Source: CAYXWM01 sp964392115
Lineage (GTDB): Bacteria; Bacillota; Clostridia; Lachnospirales; WRBF01
DNA length: 48,792 bases
Assembly: GCA_964392115.1 (NCBI GenBank)
Contig: CAYMOU010000005.1
Location: 1 to 48,792 of the forward strand
Reading direction: 5' to 3'
Both the position numbers and the translations under genes were made by a program. This document shows positions 42,549-48,792 of the stretch, in pieces. Numbering within the stretch: position 1 is the first letter of the stretch; each line of letters begins with the position of its first letter. The notes under the pieces were generated by a model, which did not search any database, was not told the origin of the DNA, and saw only the letters and a program-made list of their open reading frames with translations.

Positions 42549-44249
42549 TTGCCTGATATTGATTACTTTAAGATGATTATTTCTTTTTTCGGAGGCCTGG
42601 GACTTTTTATTTACGGTATGCATACCATGGCTTCCGGCTTGCAAAAATCTGCCGGTTCCGGCATGAAAAAGCTTTTGGAAAGATTTACCCGTTCTAAATT
42701 CCTTGGTATACTTATGGGTGCCGGGTTGACCGCCATTATTCAAAGCAGTTCTGCAACTACAGTTATGATAGTGGGCTTTGTTAACGCCGGTCTTATGAGT
42801 ATAGGACAAACCGTAGGGGTTATTATGGGTGCCAACATCGGTACCACCGTTACCGGTTGGTTGATCTCTTCCATAGAATGGACCAAATACTTCAGCCCTT
42901 CACACATTGCACCGCTGGTAGTGGGCATAGGTGCTATAATGTCCCTGTTTGCAAAACGGGACAAGGCCAGAGAAATCGGACAAATTCTGTTCGGCTTCGG
43001 TTTGCTGTTTACAGGTATGAACTTTATGTCCTCTGCCGTAAACCCCTTAAAAGAACTGGAAGCGTTTAAAGAACTTTTCAGAACCCTGGGTTCCAATCCT
43101 TTCTTGGGCGTTCTTGCCGGTACTTTGGTTACTTGCATCATTCAAAGCAGCTCCGCTTCTATCGGTATTTTGCAATCACTTGCACTTGCGGGCTTGGTGC
43201 CTTGGAATGCGGCGATTTACATTATTATGGGTCAAAATATAGGTACTTGTATTACGGCGTTGATTTCAGGCATAGGTGCTTCAAAAGCCGCAAAATCCGC
43301 CGCCTATATTCATTTGCTCTTTAACGTAATCGGTTCCATAGTATTCAGTATACTTGCGGCCATTTATTTCCAATTTATTAATCCAAGTTTTGGGAATAAT
43401 ATAATTCACATAACAGAAATCGCTATTGCTCATACAGCCTTCAATATCGCCAATACTATTATGTTCTACCCCTTCGGAAACGTTCTTGTGAACTTGGCGA
43501 AAAAATTGGCTTCTTACAAGGAAACCGAAGAAAAAGAAAATATGCTTATACAGTTGGACGACCGTATTTTGGAAACCCCTACCCTTGCTATAGATAACTG
43601 CATGGAGGAAATTACCACTGCCGCTCGTTGTTCTCTGGATTGTTTAGTTACGGCTACGGAAGCTTTGGTTGAAAAGAGCCGTGCTAAGGCCGATATAGTT
43701 TTCGAAACCGAAAACAACATAGATGCCATCACTCAAGCTATCACCAACTATATGATTAAGCTTTGCAGTACGGAAATTTCCACAGCACAAAACCGTGCCG
43801 TTACAGCCATGTTCCATACGGTAAACGACGTTGAACGCATAGGCGACCATTGCGAAAACATAGCAGAACTTGCCATTTATATGATGGACAACGACCTTAA
43901 CTTCTCGGACATTGCCCATGAGGAGTTGGAGGAAATAGTTCGCATGACAAGGACTTGCTTGGAATCCTCTATTAACTCTTTGGAAAAAGGCGACGAAATA
44001 ATAGCCGAGTTGGTTTTGGCACAAGAAAAGAACATAGATGCTCTGGAAAAACAATTCCGTGCCAGCCATATAAGCCGTCTTTCCAATAACGAATGTAACT
44101 GCGAAGTCGGGGTAATTTTCCTGGATACAATTTCCAATCTGGAACGTATTTCCGACCATGCTCAAAACATAGCAGAGACAGTTATTGCCAAAAAAACCAC
44201 CTCGCACAAAAATAATAAAAATAAATTGCAGGAAAGTATCGCAAAGTAG
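42549..44249 (+). CDS. Na+/phosphate cotransporter with PhoU-like tail
   Basis: A 566-residue membrane protein of the NptA/PNaS family. Two internally related halves each contain the QSSSA motif (AIIQSSSATTVMIVG and CIIQSSSASIGILQS), with G(A/Q)NIGT(T/C) segments after them. About eight membrane segments reach residue 310; the remaining 250 residues form two PhoU-like helical bundles. The start is a TTG at 42549 with GGAGGA at 42537-42542, six bases away. Likely imports inorganic phosphate with sodium, PhoU parts presumably regulating it. Family members are also proposed to work in export or signalling. Confidence 0.88.
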   Translation: MPDIDYFKMIISFFGGLGLFIYGMHTMASGLQKSAGSGMKKLLERFTRSKFLGILMGAGLTAIIQSSSATTVMIVGFVNAGLMSIGQTVGVIMGANIGTTVTGWLISSIEWTKYFSPSHIAPLVVGIGAIMSLFAKRDKAREIGQILFGFGLLFTGMNFMSSAVNPLKELEAFKELFRTLGSNPFLGVLAGTLVTCIIQSSSASIGILQSLALAGLVPWNAAIYIIMGQNIGTCITALISGIGASKAAKSAAYIHLLFNVIGSIVFSILAAIYFQFINPSFGNNIIHITEIAIAHTAFNIANTIMFYPFGNVLVNLAKKLASYKETEEKENMLIQLDDRILETPTLAIDNCMEEITTAARCSLDCLVTATEALVEKSRAKADIVFETENNIDAITQAITNYMIKLCSTEISTAQNRAVTAMFHTVNDVERIGDHCENIAELAIYMMDNDLNFSDIAHEELEEIVRMTRTCLESSINSLEKGDEIIAELVLAQEKNIDALEKQFRASHISRLSNNECNCEVGVIFLDTISNLERISDHAQNIAETVIAKKTTSHKNNKNKLQESIAK

Positions 44250-44429
44250 TTGAAAATATATCCTGCAAGTTGTATGCTGTAAAAATGCAAAATATTTGCA
44301 TGGAGATAATTGCATAATACGGGGTTAACATACAGAGAAGGCCTACCGTCTTAGTTTAAAACGGTTGCCCAAACCCCTAATTCTGCTGTTTCTACTCAAA
44401 CTATGCTAACAGAAAAGGAGCCTGAAACC

Positions 44430-45623
44430 ATGTTAAACAAAAAATCCATTGACGATATTCAAGTTAAGGGTAAAAGAGTACTTGTAAGATGCGATTTTAA
44501 CGTTCCCTTGAAAAACGGTGTTATTACAGACGAAAACAGAATTACGGCATCTTTGCCCACTTTAAATAAGCTTATTAAAGACGGCGGCCGTCTTATCCTT
44601 TGCTCTCACTTGGGCAAACCCAAAAGCCCCACTCCGGACGCTTCTCTTGCACCGGTTGCAAAAAGATTATCCGAATTGTTAAACAAAAACGTAGTATTTG
44701 CTGCCGATGACACAGTAGTTGGCGAAAACGCAAAAAAAGCCGTTGAAAATATGCAAGACGGCGACGTTGTTTTATTGGAAAACACTCGTTTCCGTAGCGA
44801 AGAAACCAAAAACAACGAAGTTTTCTCTAAAGAATTGGCTTCTCTTGCAGATATGTTTGTTATCGATGCTTTCGGTTCTTCTCACAGAGCGCACTGCTCC
44901 ACAGTAGGCGTTACTCAATTCGTTGAAGAATCCGCTGTTGGTTACTTAATGCAAAAAGAAATCGAATTCTTGGGCAAAGCTTTATATGCTCCCGAAAGAC
45001 CCTTTGTTGCTATACTTGGCGGTGCTAAAGTATCCGACAAAATCAACGTTATCAACAACTTGTTATCCAAAGTTGATACCTTAATCATCGGCGGCGGTAT
45101 GGGTTACACCTTCCTTAAAGCCTTAGGCCACCCTATCGGCCAATCTCTCTTGGAAGAAGATAAGGTTGAATACGCTAAAGAAATGATGGCTAAAGCCAAA
45201 GAAAGCGGCGTTCGCTTACTTATCCCTTCAGACAACGTTATCGCTAAAGAATTCAAAAACGATACAGACTTCAAAACAGTTGATTCCGACAAAATCGAAG
45301 ACGACTACATGGGCCTTGACATCGGCGAAAAAACCGCAGCAATCTTTGCCGACGCTCTTAAAGACGCTAAAACCGTTATATGGAACGGACCTATGGGCGT
45401 TTTCGAATTCCCTAACTTTGCAAAAGGCACTATTGCCATTGCCCAAGCTATGTCCCAACTGACAGACTCCACCACCATCATCGGCGGCGGCGATTCTGCA
45501 GCGGCTGTAAACCAACTGGGTTTCGCCGATAAAATGACTCATATCTCCACAGGCGGCGGTGCTTCCTTGGAATTCCTCGAAGGAAAAGAATTACCCGGCG
45601 TTGCAGCTGTAGACAATAAATAA
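44430..45623 (+). CDS. pgk: Phosphoglycerate kinase
   Basis: Glycolytic enzyme making ATP and 3-phosphoglycerate from 1,3-bisphosphoglycerate. The frame is open from 44403, but AAAAGGAG nine bases before the ATG at 44430 and the usual length (about 397 residues) fix the start. Motifs: VRCDFNVPL near residue 20, RLILCSHLGKPK, FGSSHRAHCSTVG, the hinge GGAKVSDKI and the nucleotide loop GGGDSAAAV with TGGGASLEFLEGK. The gapA gene usually preceding it is not in the adjacent upstream position; the Na/Pi transporter is. First gene of a pgk-tpiA-gpmI-eno run. Confidence 0.96.
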   Translation: MLNKKSIDDIQVKGKRVLVRCDFNVPLKNGVITDENRITASLPTLNKLIKDGGRLILCSHLGKPKSPTPDASLAPVAKRLSELLNKNVVFAADDTVVGENAKKAVENMQDGDVVLLENTRFRSEETKNNEVFSKELASLADMFVIDAFGSSHRAHCSTVGVTQFVEESAVGYLMQKEIEFLGKALYAPERPFVAILGGAKVSDKINVINNLLSKVDTLIIGGGMGYTFLKALGHPIGQSLLEEDKVEYAKEMMAKAKESGVRLLIPSDNVIAKEFKNDTDFKTVDSDKIEDDYMGLDIGEKTAAIFADALKDAKTVIWNGPMGVFEFPNFAKGTIAIAQAMSQLTDSTTIIGGGDSAAAVNQLGFADKMTHISTGGGASLEFLEGKELPGVAAVDNK

Positions 45624-45721
45624 TTAAACATATGCATAAAATTTGAGGAAACTTTAACAGGTTTCCTCAAATTCCTTAAAACTTCTTTTATTACCAAACA
45701 GACCTGAATACCCTTTTTGAT

Positions 45722-45800
45722 TTATAAAGTCTTTTTGAAAAGGGTTTGGGGAAAACTTTTTCTTCAGAAAAAGTCTTTCCCAAGGTTTTAATCTTTTAAA
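45722..45800 (+). repeat. Intercistronic hairpin element, family A copy 8
   Basis: AAAGTCTTTTTGAAAAGGG, then TTTGGGGAAAACTTTTTC-TTCA-GAAAAAGTCTTTCCCAA and GGTTTTAATCTTTTAAA. Its tail matches copy 7 for about 14 bases beyond the stem. It lies between pgk and tpiA. Confidence 0.88.
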
Positions 45801-45824
45801 TTTTACTTAGAGCGAGGCGATACC

Positions 45825-46571
45825 ATGCGTAGAAAACTTATAGCAGGCAACTGGAAAATGAATAACACTCCCTCCGCTGCCATAGATTTTGTAAACCAAA
45901 TCAAAAACGACGTTAACACCCAAACAGAAGACGTTGTTTTCTGTGTACCTTACGTTGCGTTGCAAAACGTTTTGGATAACGTAAAAGGCACAAACATCGC
46001 TGTAGGTGCCCAAAATATGCACTTCGAAAACAGTGGTGCTTACACAGGCGAAATTTCTGCGGATATGTTACTGGATATGGGCGTAAAATATGTTATTATA
46101 GGCCACTCCGAACGCCGTGAATATTTCGGCGAAACCGATGAAATCGTTAACAAAAAAACAGTTAAAGCCTTGGAAAAAGGCCTTATTCCCGTACTTTGCG
46201 TAGGCGAAACCTTGGCCCAACGTGAACAAGGCATCACCATAGAACTGGTTCGCCTTCAAACAAAAGTAGGCCTTATGGGCGTTTCCGCTGAAGATGCCAA
46301 AAAAGTTGTTTTGGCTTACGAACCTATCTGGGCTATAGGCACAGGCAAAACAGCCACCAGCCAACAAGCCGAAGAAGTTTGCTGTGCTATCAGACAAGTA
46401 CTTGCTGAAATATATGACGAACAAGTAGCCGGCGAAATGCGTATTCTTTACGGCGGTTCGGTAAACGGCGGCAATGCCAAAGAACTGTTCGAAATGCCCA
46501 ATATAGACGGCGGCCTTGTAGGCGGTGCCAGCTTAAAACCTGAATTTGTCAACATTGTTAAACGCAGTTAG
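45825..46571 (+). CDS. tpiA: Triosephosphate isomerase
   Basis: Interconverts dihydroxyacetone phosphate and glyceraldehyde 3-phosphate. The 248 residues begin RRKLIAGNWKMN with the catalytic lysine, contain the catalytic histidine in IGHSERRE, the catalytic glutamate in AYEPIWAIGTGKTAT and the phosphate loops ILYGGSVNG and DGGLVGGASL. Ribosome site weak (GAGGCG). An intercistronic hairpin separates it from pgk. Confidence 0.97.
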   Translation: MRRKLIAGNWKMNNTPSAAIDFVNQIKNDVNTQTEDVVFCVPYVALQNVLDNVKGTNIAVGAQNMHFENSGAYTGEISADMLLDMGVKYVIIGHSERREYFGETDEIVNKKTVKALEKGLIPVLCVGETLAQREQGITIELVRLQTKVGLMGVSAEDAKKVVLAYEPIWAIGTGKTATSQQAEEVCCAIRQVLAEIYDEQVAGEMRILYGGSVNGGNAKELFEMPNIDGGLVGGASLKPEFVNIVKRS

Positions 46572-46580
46572 GAGACATCT

Positions 46581-48116
46581 ATGGATAAAAAACTCACAGT
46601 ATTAATGATTTTGGACGGCTTTGGAATCTCCGAGGACACAGACGGTAACGCTATCCATGCCGCCAAAACACCCAATATTGATAAGCTTTTGGCTGATTAT
46701 CCTTACCAATTGGGCTTTGCCAGCGGTTTGGAAGTTGGTCTGCCCGAGGGTCAAATGGGTAACTCCGAAGTAGGTCACTTAAATATCGGTGCCGGCAGAA
46801 TAGTTTACCAAGAATTAACCCGTATTTCCAAAGCCATAGACGACGGAGATTTCTTCACCAACAAAGCCCTTGTTGAAGCCATCGACAAATGCAAGGCTAA
46901 CGATACTGATTTACACCTGTTCGGTCTGCTCTCAGACGGCGGCGTTCACAGCCATAACACTCACCTTTACGCCTTATTGGAACTTGCTAAACGCTGCGAC
47001 TTCAACAGAGTCTACGTTCACGCCTTCTTAGACGGCCGTGACACCGCTCCCAACTCCGGCAAAGGCTTCTTAGCTGAATTGGAAGAAAAAATCGCCCAAA
47101 TCGGCGTTGGCAAAATAGCCACCGTATCCGGCAGATATTACGCTATGGACAGAGACAAACGCTGGGATAGGGTAGAAAAAGCCTATGACGCTATGGTAAA
47201 AGGCGCAGGCGTTTTTGCTTCCTCAGCAGAGGAATGCATAGACAAATCCTACGAAAACAAAGTTTACGACGAGTTCGTAATGCCCACCGTTATTTTGGAA
47301 AACGGCGAACCCGTTGCCAAAATCAAAACCGGTGACTCCGTTATATTCTTTAATTTCAGACCGGACCGTGCCAGAGAAATCTCTCGTACTATCTGTGACC
47401 CTAATTTTGACGGCTTCGAACGAGTATACTTCACCACAAACTTTGTTACCTTTACAGAATACGACCCGACTATTCCCAACAAATCTGTTGCTTTTGAGCC
47501 TCAAACCCTTACAAACACCTTGGGCGAATATCTTTCCGGCTTGGGACTGAAACAACTTCGTCTTGCTGAAACCGAAAAATACGCTCACGTTACCTTCTTC
47601 TTTAACGGCGGTGTAGAGGACGTAAACCCGGGCGAAGAACGTGAACTGGTTCCTTCTTCAAAGGTAGCCACTTACGACTTAAAGCCCGAAATGAGCGCCT
47701 ATGAAGTAACCGACAAATTGGTTGAGGCAATTAAATCCCAAAAATACGATTTAATCGTTATTAACTACGCTAACTCAGACATGGTAGGCCACACAGGTGT
47801 GTTTGATGCGGCTGTTAAAGCAGTAGAAGCAGTTGACGATTGTGTAGGGCGTGCTTTAAGTGCTTTGTTGGAGGTAGACGGTCAAATGTTCCTTTGTGCA
47901 GACCACGGTAACTCCGATAAAATGGTGGACAAAGATTCAGACCAACCTTTTACCGCCCACAGTACCAATCCCGTGCCCTTCGTTTTGGTTAACTGCAAAG
48001 CAGCTAAAGGTTTGGAGAAAAACGGCAAACTTTGCGACATCGCTCCTACCTTGCTTGATATGATGCAAATTGCTCAACCTGCGGAAATGACAGGCAAATC
48101 GCTTTTGATTAAATAA
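46581..48116 (+). CDS. gpmI: 2,3-bisphosphoglycerate-independent phosphoglycerate mutase
   Basis: Manganese enzyme moving phosphate between positions 3 and 2 of glycerate through a phosphoserine. The 511 residues match GpmI. The metal and serine motifs are MILDGFGIS, then MGNSEVGHLNIGAGR with the catalytic Ser near 63, HAFLDGRDTAP, GRYYAMDRDKRWDR, NYANSDMVGHTG and CADHGNSDKM. It starts nine bases after tpiA with AGGAG as ribosome site and so is coupled to it. Confidence 0.97.
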   Translation: MDKKLTVLMILDGFGISEDTDGNAIHAAKTPNIDKLLADYPYQLGFASGLEVGLPEGQMGNSEVGHLNIGAGRIVYQELTRISKAIDDGDFFTNKALVEAIDKCKANDTDLHLFGLLSDGGVHSHNTHLYALLELAKRCDFNRVYVHAFLDGRDTAPNSGKGFLAELEEKIAQIGVGKIATVSGRYYAMDRDKRWDRVEKAYDAMVKGAGVFASSAEECIDKSYENKVYDEFVMPTVILENGEPVAKIKTGDSVIFFNFRPDRAREISRTICDPNFDGFERVYFTTNFVTFTEYDPTIPNKSVAFEPQTLTNTLGEYLSGLGLKQLRLAETEKYAHVTFFFNGGVEDVNPGEERELVPSSKVATYDLKPEMSAYEVTDKLVEAIKSQKYDLIVINYANSDMVGHTGVFDAAVKAVEAVDDCVGRALSALLEVDGQMFLCADHGNSDKMVDKDSDQPFTAHSTNPVPFVLVNCKAAKGLEKNGKLCDIAPTLLDMMQIAQPAEMTGKSLLIK

Positions 48117-48192
48117 TTTCTCATGCACTTTACTCCGGTAACTTCGGAGGAAGCACCTCCCGGTTCCTCAGGACCGGAAATTTCATCAAATC

Positions 48193-48234
48193 GGCGGTTT
48201 ATATAAGACTAATATAGTTTTCCTATAAACCGCC
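48193..48234 (+). terminator. Hairpin after gpmI, terminator-like but no T-run
   Basis: GGCGGTTTATA (48193-48203) pairs perfectly with TATAAACCGCC (48224-48234). A T-run does not follow, so it may slow or stabilise rather than stop transcription. Upstream at about 48140-48172 there is another GC-rich foldback (GGAGG...CCTCC). The gap from 48117 to 48506 holds no further gene. Confidence 0.4.
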
Positions 48235-48348
48235 TGACATAATGCAACACTTCGCCCTTCAAACCACGCCGGCATTTGTTCATATTTATTAAATTCCGGG
48301 TTTATAATTCATTGAAACAAGCCTCTTTAGAAAATTTTACAAAGTCTG

Positions 48349-48376
48349 TTGCAATAATTTCAAATTATGGGATAAT
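48349..48376 (+). promoter_or_regulatory. Candidate eno promoter
   Basis: TTGCAA (48349-48354), 16 bases, then GATAAT (48371-48376). This would give eno its own transcript, with about 125 bases of leader. Confidence 0.5.
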
Positions 48377-48506
48377 AACTATGGATATAAGCTTTATACT
48401 AATCCCGTTTACAATACGTTTTAGAATTGTTTCAAAGCGGAATCAGTATTAAATGACACGGTTTGATAAAGTTACCCACAAGATAAATACGAGAGGAGTT
48501 TTACAC

Positions 48507-48792
48507 ATGAAAGGTTATATTGAAATAGTTGACGTATACGCTCGCGAGATTTTGGACTCCAGAGGAAATCCTACAGTTGAAGTTGAAGTTGTTGTAACAA
48601 TGGACAACAACAACCAATTCATCGGCCGTTGCGGAGTACCCTCCGGTGCTTCCACAGGTGCTTTCGAAGCAGTAGAATTACGTGACGAAGAAGCTCGTTA
48701 CCTGGGCAAAGGCGTTCAAAACGCTGTTAACAACGTAAACAACATTATCGCTGACGAAATCATCGGTATGAACGCTCTTGACCAAACAGCTA
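48507..48792 (+). CDS. eno: Enolase, cut off by the end of the window
   Basis: The first 95 residues of phosphopyruvate hydratase, starting after GAGAGGAG. VDVYAREILDSRGNPTVEVE and CGVPSGASTGAFEAVELRD are the N-terminal signatures, including the Ser of the mobile active-site loop. The gene runs off the window with no sign of a defect. Confidence 0.95.
   Translation, partial: MKGYIEIVDVYAREILDSRGNPTVEVEVVVTMDNNNQFIGRCGVPSGASTGAFEAVELRDEEARYLGKGVQNAVNNVNNIIADEIIGMNALDQTA

Overview
The window looks like a chromosomal segment of a motile, probably spore-forming member of the Clostridia. The evidence is AT-rich DNA with strong AGGAGG-type ribosome sites and some GTG/TTG starts, sigma-A promoters, a sigma-28-type flagellin promoter, an scpA-scpB-rluB block, a YesN/YesM-type two-component locus, a pgk-tpiA-gpmI-eno glycolytic run, and a tiny gene resembling gamma-type small acid-soluble spore proteins. 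Genus cannot be assigned from sequence alone. No rRNA, tRNA, CRISPR array, intact insertion sequence or prophage was seen.

Layout. (1) 1-5701, plus strand: sulfur/methionine genes metY, cysK, a separate MetH reactivation domain and cobalamin-dependent metH. (2) 5897-20462, minus strand, read right to left: a sugar or polyol locus. It starts with a lipoprotein binding protein, ABC ATPase and permease, then a second full-length paralogous binding lipoprotein, two YesM-type histidine kinases, one YesN-type AraC response regulator, a zinc alcohol dehydrogenase, an FGGY ribulokinase-like kinase and a HAD phosphatase. The first kinase keeps its phospho-acceptor histidine but has lost its ATP-site residues; the second is intact. 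(3) 20933-29618, minus: a cation/H+ antiporter, scpB, scpA, a site-2-protease-like membrane protein whose HExxH motif reads HEFVK, rluB, a 35-residue spore-type peptide with structured flanks, birA, a DHH phosphoesterase and argF. (4) 29844-38906: motility genes, namely a flagellin behind a sigma-28 promoter, a 1000-residue FliK-like protein, a 31-residue peptide coupled to fliS, a TPR protein, and on the opposite strand an 817-residue flagellin with a duplicated central domain. (5) 39316-44249: two zinc-ribbon proteins and a Na/phosphate cotransporter. (6) 44430-end: pgk, tpiA, gpmI and the start of eno.

The most unusual feature is a family of about ten interspersed hairpin elements. In nine of ten places they sit between two co-oriented genes, always in the same orientation relative to transcription and 25-105 bases before the next start. 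Their stems differ from copy to copy, but the two arms change together. They occur throughout the sugar/polyol operon and also in the methionine, flagellar, glycolytic and rluB clusters, so they look like a genome-wide intercistronic RNA element. Two longer relatives carry an extra TACTAATTCCA palindrome.

How the genes probably work together: the transporter imports a sugar or polyol; the second binding protein and the two kinases sense it and drive the AraC-type regulator; the dehydrogenase, kinase and phosphatase process it. The substrate is not identified.
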